Below are positions 35,801 to 44,450 of a DNA stretch of 64,000 nt, piece after piece. How positions within the stretch are numbered: the stretch's first letter is position 1; every line of letters begins with the position of its first letter. This stretch comes from Asterias amurensis (lineage: Eukaryota > Echinodermata > Asteroidea > Forcipulatida > Asteriidae), in assembly GCF_032118995.1 (NCBI RefSeq), contig NC_092650.1:3162001-3226000 (forward strand), read 5' to 3'. The notes under the pieces were generated by a model, which did not search any database, was not told where the DNA came from, and was given only the letters and a program-made list of their open reading frames with translations. Position numbers and translations under genes: made by a program.

Positions 35801-38800
35801 GTCTGCAAAATATTCACCAACCAAATCTTATAATGAACATACGAATTATAAATCCTGGGGTCGATTACACAAAGAGCTAGGACTAGTCCTAATTTAGGAC
35901 TAGTCCTAGCGTAGGACTAGTCCTAGGAGATATTCAAATTACATGGATAGTCCTAAGTGAGGACGAGCAACTGGTCCTAACTCGAGATAAGACTAGTCCT
36001 AACTCTTTGTGAAATCCACCCTCCTCTCCTAACTTGTTTTTTAAAACAAGACATTAGGGGCCTGTACAGTGGCGAGGAACAATTTGAACTGTTAACAGTC
36101 TTGTCGCTGACGAGTTACGCCCGCGTAGTCCGAGGGAATTCGTCCGCCGGCCGGGGCTTCTGTACCCCAAGTGAAATAAACATGGTTGGAGGATGATTTA
36201 AAAAGAGGGCGCTATCAGAAGAGAAGTTTGTACACAGTTCGCCATAATTATTCGGACAGGATCTCCGGTTGTTGTTGTTGTTGTTTTGGCAGGGTTTTCC
36301 CCTCATGACATTTACTTATTTCTAAATGTTTTGTTAATTCCTTCGTTGTTTTAGGACCAGCCCATTGGTGTGATAAGTTCCCTGATACTAAAGGGACAAC
36401 GCCAATCACCCATTGATGCCAAGGTGGGCAGATCTAGTGCTATTCACACCACAGCAATGTAACTGGGGTCCCTTGCTTAATTTAAGCATGGTTGTAAAAT
36501 GTAGCAATGTTGGACAGTAGAAAAATTGTTGTCTTTTCATACTACATTGTTGTAAACTTTTACAACCATGCTACAATTTAGCAAGAGACGCTTGCTAAAT
36601 TGCTCTAGTGTGAACGGGGCTTTAGGGTCCCCCAAACTCACCCAGCTCGGTGTTGAGGAAGCGGTACAATGTGTTGGTATTTACTTCTGAATGTTTTCTT
36701 AATTCCTTTGTCTATTTAGGACCAGCTCATTGGTGTGATAATTTCCCTGATGCTAAGGGTCAACGCCAATCACCCATTGACATCGTCACCAAGGATGCCA
36801 AGGTGGATGCCGCGCTGGGTCCCCTCAAACTCACCCCGGCTCGGTGTGCCGATGTCGTGAATAATGGCAAAACCGTGCAGGTCAACATTGATAGCAGCGA
36901 AACGAGTAAGAATTATTTAAATAAAACAAAGAAATCATCCCCTCCTCTCCTAATTTGTATAAAAGTAAGACATTTACATGGACAGGTGATGAGGAATTTA
37001 CAGTCTTGTTACTGACGACGGAACAAATCTTTCTTACTGAAGTGCTGTATGATTGATGCTGTTTTGGCATCAGGTTATATCTCTCAAACTCTGGAATTCG
37101 CTCCCCAATGATATACAAAAGCTCCTCTCTAGAACAGTTCATCTGGATTTTTTAAGACATATTTTTTTTTTATGAAACAGCTTGACATTTTTTAAGCCGG
37201 GCCCTCTTGAAATGTTTTGACACATCAGTTGATGGACATGTTTTAGCAAAGACGTCATACTCGATGTTTATTCAAATCTACTCGTTCAATCTTGCTCAAG
37301 ATGATGAAAGAGACATCAGCTATGGATTATGTTGCTTTTGAGTGTTACTGCTCACCAAGGTTCGATACTAATTTTGACGTCACAGCCCTGTTTTCGCTGG
37401 GAAGGTTTTAGTGGAGCACATTTTTAACTGATGCGAATATTCGTTGCGAATTTGTGGCGTCAACATTCGTAGAGCTTTTCACATTCGCAGGACGTATGAA
37501 CCGGGCTGTAGCCGGATTGCTGGAGATCAATTAAAGCCATTGGACCCCTTCGGTAAACAGTATTGTCCAAGGCCCACACTTCGTGTATCGCAACTTCGAT
37601 ATCAAATAACAAACCTGTGCAAATTTAGGCTCAATCGGTCATCGGAGTCGGGAGAAAATAACGGGAAAACCCACCCTTCTATCCGCGCGTTTCGCCGTCA
37701 CATGACATGTGTTTAAAATAAATCCGCAATTCTCGTTAACGAGAATTGATATTGTTTTACTGTTTTCTCAAAAAGTAAAGCATTTCATGGAATAATATTT
37801 CAAGAGAAGTATTTCACCACTACCTTCTGTAAACCCTGTAAGTTATTTGTGAATCTGTGAACTTTTTTTTTTCTGTACCGAAAGGGTCCAATGGCTTTAA
37901 TTTGTCCTAATCTTGTTTGTTTTTAGATATGTGTGGGGGACCTTTGAAGCACAACTACCGATTTGCTCAGTTCCATTTCCACTGGGGAAGCAAGGATGGC
38001 CAGGGCTCTGAGCATACAGTCGACGGTAAACCCTACGATGCCGAGGTAAATAATAATATACATTCATGTCTGGTTCCGATTCATCAAAGTCAAATCAGTC
38101 TAGCTTGGGGTGGGTTGGTGAATTTGAGTGGGGGAGTACTCTCCATGTAAAAGAGCTTTATTTGTTAGCCTATAATAAAACGCCATAAAGACGTCAATGT
38201 TTTTCAGAGAAAAAAGTCAAAAGTTTCATCCATCAATCTTCTTTATCAATTATTGTTTTGGGCTATGTACCTTTTTCATGAAGTACATGGAAATAAATGT
38301 GTGTTTCTATTTTATTTTCTTGAAGTATGGAAATAAATTTGAATTTGAAATGAGGTTTAAACAGTCTTGTTGTTGACGTAAAACGTTCATATCCAAGTGC
38401 TAGTTGTTTTTAATGTTGTTTTGGGAGTTTTTATATGACATTTTTAAGCCCTCTGAAACCTTTTCAAAATTTGAGTTGATGAGATGTCATACCAATTGGA
38501 CAATAAGATTTTTTCTAGGAGAGGTTAGCATCATAATTAGCCCATTTGACGCTGGATTTGCCTACCCCGTCACAAGAAAAGCTAAATTGCAAAAAGGGGA
38601 ACAATAAAGAAAGAAAGAAAGATAAGAAAATATTTCCCATAAAAAATGGTTCATGATGTTCCTTGGTCACGATCTGCGGATGCCTCAACTGTAGATTAAA
38701 AATCATATGAATTGATCGACTATAATCAAAGTTCAGCCTAGGTATACTAAAAAAAATCTGTTGGCTGGTGACATTACCTTCGCACACGGCCGGCAAAGCA

Positions 38801-41800
38801 AACCACCACGTAGAAAAAACAAACCAGCCTTGCAGACGTATCAACAAACGCAGATGTTTATTGTGGTCAGAAAAAAATGTAGAATATTGATTGTTACAGT
38901 AACGGATGTCTAGATATAGAATGTTCTCAAAGTAATGTGTGGGAGGTGCGCTGAGTGGGTGGCGTTTGTTAAAGGTATCAGACACTTTTGGTAATTACTC
39001 AAAGAAGAGCCTTTACAGTTGGTGTATCTCAACATATGCATAAAATAGCAAACCTGTGCAAATTGGAGCTCAATCGGTCGTCGAAGTTGCGAGATATTAA
39101 CGAAAGAAAAAACACCCTTGTCACACGAAGTTGTGTGTGTTTAGATGGTTGATTTCGAGACCTCAAGTTCTAAATCTGAGGTCTGGAAATCAAACTCGTG
39201 GAAAATTACTTCTTTCTCGAAAACTATGGCACTTCAGAGGGAGCCGTTTCTTACAATGTGTTATACTATTAACAGCTCCCCATTACCTGTTACTAAGTAT
39301 AAGTTTTTATGATAATAACTATTTTTGAGTAATTACCAATAATGTCCAATGCCTTTAAAGGCACTGTACACTATTGGTAACTCAAAATAAGTGTAATATC
39401 ATAACAACTTACAGGTACTTGGAAAGGAGCAGTGGGAGAGCTGTTGAAGGTGTAAAACATTGTGAGAAACGACTCCATCAGCAGTAACGGAGTTTTTGAG
39501 AAAGAGGTTATTTCCCATTCTATTAATAAAATTCTCTAGCTGAAGCCTTTTTGGCATCTGAAAGCACACAAAGTTGTGCATCAAGGGTGTTTTTCCATTC
39601 ATTATTCTCTTGCAACTTAGTTGACCAATTGAGTCTAAATTTTCACAGGTTTGTTATTTTATGCATATTATGTTAAGAGCACAAAATGAGAATACCATGG
39701 TCCTTGACAATTACTAAAGGTGTCCAGAGCCTTTAAATAGATACAGGACAGACTAAACAAAATAATGAATGTTCATATTGGGATTTTGATAAATGGCTCT
39801 TTTTTTCTTGTCCCTTTCATCATAGCTTCATCTAGTTCATTGGAATACTGATGTGTTCAAGGCTGTAGGTGAGGCTTTACCGAAAGACCAAGGGTTAGCC
39901 GTTCTAACAGCATTCATCAAAGTCGGCAAAGAGAATTCCGCTTGGAACAAGTTGGTGGCGCTATTGACCAATGTCAAATGCAAGGTAAGCCTAACGTCAC
40001 TGGATTGTTATTATAATTGTGAAGAATATTCTCTATGTCCCTACTATACTATACTCTGTTCAGTGATGAGATTGTTAAGACTTTTGTCTGAATTCACAGG
40101 GCCCAATTTCATGGCTCTGCTTACCACAAGCACAGAATCGGCGCTTTTGGAAGCAGGGAATTCTGTGCTTACGGCAAGCGTATTTCACGGGTAAGCGGCG
40201 AATTTTGGCTTCTATGCGTGCGTACTCCACGTTACTAGGCATTCTACTCTTACAAGGCTATTTTTATAGCGCAGAAATTCGGCGCTTGCACGTAAGTGGG
40301 AATTGTGATCGTAAGCGCAGAATGCGGCGGTAAGCAGAGCCATGAAATTGGGCCCAGACTTGTTATGTCGGCCTGGTGAAGAAAATCAGACAATAGTTTT
40401 TTCCCCACAAATAAAGAAATCCTGCTCATGGTCTACTTCTCTAGTGCTTTGGATACTGTTCCCAAAAGCTCCTTGGAATCTATAACCATGGGTTACCAAA
40501 AGGTAGAAATGGCATCATTTCACGATACCTTTGAAGTTGTAACCAGACTTTTTCGTTATTAATGACTCTCACCCCTGTCTATTGTTTTGGACGTATTTTT
40601 CTTGTTGCTATAATTTTTTTTTTTATGTTTAGAGATCTCACTTTTTAAAATTGCTAGTTGTATATTTATTCCATGCCCATTGTGCTTTTAGACTTTGATA
40701 CCAGTCGCTTTTCCATTGTTTTATTATAAACATTATTTTATTGTTATTTATTTGGCAATTTCACATATAAATACAAAATTTAAAAAAAGTTATATATGAG
40801 TAGGATAAAACTCTTTAAAAAAAATAAAAACATATTTTTGCGTAGCTTTTTATTGCTATTTTTTCTTTGCCCTGCCCGTTTTGTTTTGGGTTGTTTCTTC
40901 AATGTTTTAAACTGTGTTAACTTAATCCAAAGATTTTCAGCAATTTGTAAGCAATTTTTACTTTGTCATTTTCAACTGTATATAATCCAACCGTTTTTTA
41001 TCGTTAGGTTGCAAATAAAACTGTATTCTATTTCTATTTTATTCAATATAATTTTCCTGAGCGTTGTTTTTTGACCATTTTTCTATCATATAATAATAGT
41101 AATTTTTATGTCAATTGTTTTGTTCTTTTTCTTCCTAGAATGATAAATTCAGTATTCAAGAAGCTTTTGATGCTCTAAGCCTTCTGCCTGGTAAGTTCTG
41201 GGAATTTCAGGATTTGTTTGTAGTTCTCAGTTGTTGCTATTAATGTACAGATAGTTGGATGACCGGGAACAATTATTTTACTTAACACACTTTACACTAT
41301 TGGTAATTACTACACAACAAAAATTGCATAAATACTTACTTGGTAACAAACAATAGCGAGCTGTTGATATTATAAAACATTGTGACATGGTTTTTGAGAA
41401 AAAGGTAATTTCTCACTCAAATAATAAAAGACTTCAGATGAAGCCTTTTATTATGCATCTGAAAGCTCACTGAGTAATACAATAAGGGTGTTTTTTCCTT
41501 CATTATTCTCTTGCAAATGTGATGACCAATTGAGTCCTCATTTTCACAAGTTTTCTATGCATATGTTGGGATACACTAAGTGAAAATACTTGTATTTGTC
41601 AACGACCAAACGTGTCCATCGCCTTTAAGTGAGCACTGAATTTGATATTAGTTTTTGCAAGATCCGAGAAGACTTGTCAAACATGTTTTAATAAATATGA
41701 TAATTTAAATTTAGTGGATGCAATGATTGCATAAAATGTCACTTATAAATCAATATTGACCTGTATTATTCTCTGTTTTATTGCAATTATTCTAGAAAAC

Positions 41801-42885
41801 AAATCTGATTATTGGACGTATGAAGGTTCCCTGACGACCCCACCGTGCTATGAGAGTGCAAGATTCATCATCTACAGGGAACCAGTCGAGGTGTCTGCTG
41901 AACAGGTAGGTCACGCGACCTTTTAACTTTAAAGGAACACGTTGCCTTGGATCGGTCGAGTTGGTCTTTGAAAAGCGTTTGTAACCGTTTTTTATAAAAT
42001 GCATATGGGTAGAAAGATGTTGTAAAAGTAGAATACAATGATCCACACAAACATGCCTCGAAATTGCGTGGTTTTCCTTTTACCTTGTCGACTAACACGT
42101 CTGTCCTTTATGGGGGTCAAAATTTTGACTCCCATAAATGGCCGACCATGTTAGTTCGCACAGTAGAAGGAAAACCACGCAATTTCGAGGCAAACTTGTG
42201 TGGATCATTGTATTCTACTTTTAAAACATCTTTCCAACCATATGCATTTTATAAAAAACGGTTACAAACGCTTTTGTTTTGACCAACTCGTCTGATCCAA
42301 GGCAACGTGTTCCTTTAAATCTATTTAGACCTTTCTTTGCATCGCCCCAGCCCGAGTTATTGCCGACCCGAGTTTTTGCCGACAGAGTTGTTGCCAACCC
42401 AGGTTTGAAAATTATGGAAAGCCATGAATGCAAATTAAGAAAAGATCGCTATACTGTTCGTTTAATTACTTGTGTTGATTTTGTTTAAAACAAAACAACT
42501 AATTGTGAGAGGTACTTTATTTAATTGAAAGCTTGCAGAAAATGTTGAATTTCGTTTAAACATCTGTTTTTAAGATTGAGTGTTTTACTAACATTCGGCC
42601 GACCATGCCAACCAAGGCGGTTGCCCAGGGTTGGGATTGCTAACACACATCAGTGTAAAGGTAAAACCAAAACTCAATACTCGTTATCCCTAATGCAAAT
42701 TTAACGTCTATTAAAAAAAATATTTATGTGTTTTTGATATGGTACAGATGAGTGCTTTGAGGGGTTTGTTGAGTTACTGCAAGGGGGAGACGCCATGCTG
42801 TAACGCATCTGACAATTTGTCTGATAATTACCGTCCAGTTATGCCACTCAACGGACGTGTGGTTACAGCATCTTTCCAGGCCTAG
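20069..42885 (+). CDS. Alpha carbonic anhydrase, cytosolic CA2-like, alternative first exons
   Basis: The enzyme catalyses reversible hydration of CO2. First exon 1a (20069-20102) or 1b (27998-28028) joins exons 36720-36905, 37927-38045, 39826-39984, 41139-41190, 41796-41905 and 42748-42885. All phases agree, giving 264 residues with exon 1b (265 with 1a), the usual alpha-CA length. Numbered on the 1b form, zinc ligands His89, His91 (QFHFHWG) and His114 (LHLVHWN), Glu101 (GSEHTV) and Thr196 (GSLTTPP) are all present. The residue matching the proton shuttle His64 of human CA2 is Lys61 (NNGK). There is no signal peptide or membrane segment, so a cytosolic enzyme is expected. A broken copy of exon 2 lies at 36355. 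Confidence 0.95.
20103..21250. other. Carbonic anhydrase intron 1, unassigned
   Basis: AT-rich, with a poly-C run near 20521 followed by (AAAT)n. Apart from the X-box-like site no feature is seen. Confidence 0.4.
20653..20666. promoter_or_regulatory. RFX X-box-like site
   Basis: GTTGCCATAGCAAT fits the RFX consensus GTTGCCATGGCAAC at 12 of 14 positions. It lies 550 bp after exon 1a and 1.9 kb upstream of ARL2BP, a ciliary gene. Function is inferred. Confidence 0.45.
21251..21358 (+). repeat. (CAA)n microsatellite
   Basis: About 35 CAA units with rare interruptions. Confidence 0.95.
21905..22245 (-). mobile_element. Family A MITE, copy 4
   Basis: The right end GCCT|TTAA is present and abuts a family B element through one shared TTAA. 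The left end is degraded. Confidence 0.75.
22250..22622. mobile_element. Family B foldback MITE, copy 2
   Basis: TTAA flanks (22246-22249, 22623-22626); full arms with centre GGGAGTCAACAATTTGACTCCC. Confidence 0.92.
22679..23009 (+). mobile_element. Family A MITE, copy 5 (diverged)
   Basis: GGACACGTTTTGGTAAATGT at the left and AAGTGTCCAGTGG at the right; the interior matches the family. A poly-C run follows. Confidence 0.65.
23724..23925 (+). repeat. (ACAA)n-(ACAG)n compound microsatellite
   Basis: About 140 bp of AAAC units pass into about 60 bp of ACAG units. A short ATG run (23623-23642) lies nearby. The long reading frames across it are artefacts. Confidence 0.95.
24164..24540 (+). mobile_element. 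Family A MITE, copy 6
   Basis: Ends AGACACTGGACACTATTGG and CCAATAGTGTTCACTGCCT; central mirrored GAGGTCTCGAAATC. The left TTAA is mutated. Confidence 0.84.
25052..25432. mobile_element. Family B foldback MITE, copy 3
   Basis: TTAA at 25048-25051 and 25433-25436; the second TTAA is also the left flank of copy 4, so the two elements stand directly in tandem. Confidence 0.93.
25437..25818. mobile_element. Family B foldback MITE, copy 4
   Basis: Same ends as copy 3; right TTAA 25819-25822. Tandem to copy 3 and slightly diverged from it. Confidence 0.93.
25826..26200 (-). mobile_element. SINE-like repeat (second family)
   Basis: The minus strand contains GGTTCGCCCCGGTGTTCGAT and a later AAGCGCATTGAGCGTCACTG block. 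The same block recurs at 57600-57720 and part of the rest at 13560-13680. A SINE nature is inferred from recurrence and structure. Confidence 0.5.
26484..26878 (-). mobile_element. Family C MITE, copy 3 (with internal duplication)
   Basis: It matches copy 1 along its length. The word TTCTCCCGACTCCGATGACC occurs twice in tandem (about 26740-26785). The left TTAA is altered to AATA. Confidence 0.78.
27243..27737. mobile_element. 495-bp CpG-rich TIR element upstream of carbonic anhydrase exon 1b
   Basis: Perfect inverted ends TAGACTTGTGGACAAGTCG with flanking TA, as in Tc1/mariner-like or other TA-targeting elements. Unlike all surrounding DNA it is GC- and CpG-rich. It contains two perfect TCTCGCGAGA palindromes (27329-27338, 27636-27645). 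One open frame on the minus strand has no recognisable domain. It ends 60 bp before the TATA box of exon 1b. Confidence 0.82.
27797..27804 (+). promoter_or_regulatory. TATA box of carbonic anhydrase exon 1b, with initiator
   Basis: TATAAATA followed by an initiator-like TCAGTG at 27830-27835, with the initiator A 35 bp from the first T. The predicted 5' UTR (27832-27997) has no upstream ATG. Confidence 0.72.
27998..28028 (+). CDS. Carbonic anhydrase first exon 1b
   Basis: ATG GCA CAG TGG GGA TAC ... encodes [10 protein letters not shown] plus 1 nt, donor GTAGGC, phase 1 as exon 2 requires. The W-G-Y-x-x-x-x-G start is typical of cytosolic alpha-CAs. Start context CACGATGG is good. Confidence 0.88.
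28029..29216. other. Carbonic anhydrase intron, unassigned
   Basis: AT-rich sequence with no exon, RNA gene or repeat that I recognise. Confidence 0.4.
29217..29605 (+). repeat. Degenerate direct repeats with AAAACGATTCGT core
   Basis: GACAAAACGATTCGT recurs near 29290, 29384 and 29559, and GTATATCTTTGTATAA or close variants near 29256, 29350 and 29470. Units are unequal and diverged. Confidence 0.6.
30206..30502 (+). mobile_element. Family A MITE, copy 7 (internally deleted)
   Basis: TTAA flanks; normal ends; about 70 bp of the interior are missing compared with other copies. Confidence 0.84.
30985..31202 (-). mobile_element. Family A MITE, copy 8 (truncated)
   Basis: It carries CTTGGTAACGAGCATTGG.. 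and GAAACGACTCCCTC.. of the family; it runs into copy 9 and lacks its own right end. Confidence 0.65.
31205..31562 (-). mobile_element. Family A MITE, copy 9
   Basis: Ends GGCAGTGGACACTATTTG and CCAATAGTGTCCACTGCC, interior complete. Confidence 0.82.
31571..31664 (-). mobile_element. Family A MITE fragment, copy 10
   Basis: Only the part TTTCACAGATTTGTTATT to CAATTACAAAAGTTGCCAGT of the family remains. Confidence 0.6.
32122..32494 (+). mobile_element. Family A MITE, copy 11
   Basis: TTAA flanks; AGGCAGTGGACACTATTGG left end; complete. Confidence 0.88.
33141..33256 (+). mobile_element. Family D MITE fragment
   Basis: TTAA then AGGGTTTTGGGTATTTTTT, then CAAAATATTACTTGCT; truncated on the right. 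Confidence 0.6.
33519..33803 (+). mobile_element. Family A MITE, copy 12 (truncated)
   Basis: TTAA then AGACACTGGAATTGTCAAGG; the right end after TAAGGTTTTATGCTAAAGAT is missing. Confidence 0.72.
34501..34640. repeat. Foldback sequence with AACTTTTTTTTGCGT hairpin
   Basis: AACTTTTTTTTGCGT and ACGCAAAAAAGTT pair around CTAA (about 34550-34582). Outer GGTCTAA/TTAGACC words extend the inverted repeat. Probably a small MITE. Confidence 0.5.
34998..35365 (+). mobile_element. Family A MITE, copy 13 (disrupted)
   Basis: A left-end piece TTGGACACCTTTGGTAAT with TTGTCAAAGACCAG is separated from the rest of the left arm (CAGTATTCTCATTTGGTGTA near 35184) by about 150 bp of foreign sequence. Confidence 0.55.
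35857..36020. mobile_element. Family F foldback element, copy 2
   Basis: Ends GGGTCGATTACACAAAGAG and CTCTTTGTGAAATCCACCC; the interior repeats the palindrome CTAGGACTAGTCCTAG with variants. Confidence 0.72.
36355..36655 (+). pseudogene. Carbonic anhydrase pseudo-exon 2, split by a MITE
   Basis: A tandem copy of exon 2 with about 50 bp of its upstream intron; TTTTAG acceptor kept. It begins as [14 protein letters not shown], then one inserted base shifts the frame to a stop after ..TTPITH. Sequence matching exon 2 resumes at about 36627 (GGGTCCCCCAAACTCACC) beyond a foldback insert at about 36427-36626. The real exon 2 starts 365 bp downstream. Confidence 0.85.
36427..36626. mobile_element. 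MITE inside the carbonic anhydrase pseudo-exon
   Basis: TAGTGCTATTCACACC at the left and TCTAGTGTGAACGGGGC at the right are approximately inverted; the interior pairs (GCATGGTTGTAAAATGTAGC against TTTTACAACCATGCTACA). Confidence 0.65.
36720..36905 (+). CDS. Carbonic anhydrase exon 2
   Basis: Acceptor TCTATTTAG, donor GTAAGA. It has 2 nt, 61 codons and 1 nt. It encodes [20 protein letters not shown], then ..[23 protein letters not shown] is a family signature; Lys stands at the proton-shuttle position. Confidence 0.94.
37060..37190 (+). pseudogene. LINE reverse-transcriptase tail fragment
   Basis: One plus-strand frame reads [20 protein letters not shown], then FLRHI. The W-N-S-L-P motif and spacing match the C-terminus of CR1-type LINE ORF2. 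Carbonic anhydrase intron 2. Confidence 0.55.
37535..37896 (+). mobile_element. Family C MITE, copy 4, next to carbonic anhydrase exon 3
   Basis: TTAA at 37531-37534 and 37897-37900; ends AGCCATTGGACCCC and GGGTCCAATGGCT. Only 26 bp separate its right TTAA from exon 3, so the remaining acceptor region is very short. Confidence 0.9.
37927..38045 (+). CDS. Carbonic anhydrase exon 3
   Basis: Acceptor GTTTTTAG, donor GTAAAT. It encodes [20 protein letters not shown] with two zinc ligands and the conserved Glu. Confidence 0.96.
38230..38355 (+). mobile_element. LINE 3' end fragment
   Basis: TTGAAGTATGGAAATAAATT followed by TGAATTTGAA resembles the end of the unit at 63100-63205 and the AATAAA-plus-short-repeat tails of CR1-like LINEs. 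Confidence 0.5.
38973..39354 (+). mobile_element. Family A MITE, copy 14
   Basis: TTAA flanks; the right TTAA (39355-39358) is shared with copy 15, which is in opposite orientation. Confidence 0.86.
39359..39732 (-). mobile_element. Family A MITE, copy 15
   Basis: AGGCACTGTACACTATTGG to GTGTCCAGAGCCT, TTAA on the right at 39733-39736; it ends 93 bp before carbonic anhydrase exon 4. Confidence 0.85.
39826..39984 (+). CDS. Carbonic anhydrase exon 4
   Basis: Acceptor CATCATAG, donor GTAAGC. It has 53 codons beginning LHLVHWNTD (third zinc ligand) and including [12 protein letters not shown]. Confidence 0.95.
40099..40355. mobile_element. Family E element, copy 4 (best preserved)
   Basis: The outer 27 bp at each end are perfect inverted repeats starting GGGCCCAATTTCATGG. 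The interior repeats GTAAGC/GCTTAC words. Carbonic anhydrase intron 4. Confidence 0.88.
41139..41190 (+). CDS. Carbonic anhydrase exon 5
   Basis: Acceptor CTTCCTAG, donor GTAAGT. It has 17 codons plus 1 nt, [17 protein letters not shown]. Confidence 0.9.
41285..41624 (-). mobile_element. Family A MITE, copy 16
   Basis: ACACTTTACACTATTGG at the left, CGTGTCCATCGCCT|TTAA at the right; carbonic anhydrase intron 5. Confidence 0.75.
41796..41905 (+). CDS. Carbonic anhydrase exon 6
   Basis: Acceptor TATTCTAG, donor GTAGGT. It encodes [20 protein letters not shown] and the rest up to VSAEQ. GSLTTPP carries the gatekeeper Thr. Confidence 0.96.
41933..42314. mobile_element. Family B foldback MITE, copy 5
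   Basis: TTAA at 41929-41932 and 42315-42318; full-length arms; starts 27 bp after the exon 6 boundary. Confidence 0.93.
42748..42885 (+). CDS. Carbonic anhydrase last exon
   Basis: Acceptor GGTACAG. It has 45 codons and [20 protein letters not shown] is the usual alpha-CA C-terminus. A CysCys pair (TPCCN) is unusual but unexplained. Confidence 0.95.
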   Translation: MSALRGLLSYCKGETPCCNASDNLSDNYRPVMPLNGRVVTASFQA

Positions 42886-43587
42886 GCTCGCTCCAGGACG
42901 GGAATAGTCTTAGATCAAGACGCTCTGGTTGTTTATTATCTCACTACCCCTGTGGCAAATTTCCATTACTGATAGAGTCGCCAATAGAGGGCGCTATCAA
43001 CACAAACCCATATCACCACCCCAAGAACCTTTGCATTGATCTCTATTACATGTTAATGTATATTGACGAGAGCTGCTATCACGATAGCGAACTCACATGA
43101 CAGCGGTCAATAGTGAGAGAGCGCCCTCTTGTGGTGATGGATCATGGAATGATATCATGAGAGTCTTGAAGCAAGGCTATGATGGAAGTGACATCACTAA
43201 TCAGTTAGTTTGTCAATGAGTCTTTTTTTAAAGTTTTTTTAAATAAGGGACAAAATTAATGGTAGATTATTTTTAAACTTAGTGAGAACGTGATGGGAAC
43301 TGCGCATGAGAAATAGTTAGTTTGAGCATTAATATCTTCATGATTCTATATCAAACTCTGATTTTGTTTAACCATGTTGAGGATGTTTTTCCCGCAGTTT
43401 TCTCTGTTTATGTTTTGGTCGTTTCCCTATAGACCTTATGCATTGACGTCATCCAGCGGCCATCTTAGTGGAAAAACGGTGACAAAACAATCGCACAGAT
43501 TTGTACGCACGGCGCACAGGATTGGCCAATGAACAACCTCCTTTTGACCTCTAGGTGAGGGCGCCCTACTGAAATGACATCATGTGC

Positions 43588-43740
43588 ATAGACCTTATCG
43601 CAAATACCAATGCGCAAGCGCAAACTGTTGAATGAGGTGCATTGTGGGATATATATGAATCAAATTTGTAATCAGCTAGACCACAATGCACCTAATTCCA
43701 AGCTTTACGCGCGCGCCCCAGTATTTGCGAAAAGGTCTAT
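43588..43740. mobile_element. Family G MITE, copy 2
   Basis: Same ends and interior as 10149-10303. A partial relative, TATAGACCTTATGCATTGAC, begins at about 43429 just before it. Confidence 0.82.
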
Positions 43741-44444
43741 AAGGTCTATAGAGAATCACATCCACAAAGAATGTCTGATTTTTTTTTGTTGCCAAAATGG
43801 GCTTGATCATTTGAGCATCATTGTTTACTTGTTACAATTTGTTTTCTTGAACTTTTCACACTACGTCTTCAAATCATGTATTAAGTGATCAGGTGATAGG
43901 TTTTAGATGTCTATAAAGTGGTGCTAAACTCACACTTTGTTAGATTTTAGCTGTAACATATATAACATTTCAAGCTGTGTAGTATCATGACTTGTATAAT
44001 AGTGTGAAAATATTGCCACCAACAGAAATTTTATATTCATAACAAAAAAGTTGTTTGTGTAGCAAACAATTAAATATATTTTTTATTTATTGAAAACAAA
44101 GTTTATATGTTTGCATTTCGTCCTGGCAAACGTAAATCATGGATTTAAGGAAAATCCTTTCAATTCATAATAATAATGCAGCTAATAATTTTTATGTTAA
44201 TGCAATAATTTTACGTTTTCGTGAAACGTACGAGTTTAAAATGATAGCTTATCACAATAATAGTACGTCTATTTTGTTACATGTATACGTATCATTGTTT
44301 TTGTTACATGTTTTCTATCGCTATGCAGTGATATTCCAAGACCTATAATTTAAATTTCCAGTATGAAGACAAATGAATTCGACTGTATTTTAACATGTTT
44401 TTAAACTTCTTTTCGATTTAAATTGTGTGAGAAGGTAGAGTTAT

Positions 44445-44450
44445 AATAAA
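44445..44450 (+). promoter_or_regulatory. Candidate carbonic anhydrase polyadenylation signal
   Basis: AATAAA 1.56 kb after the stop codon. Its use would put a family G element in the 3' UTR. Confidence 0.35.
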
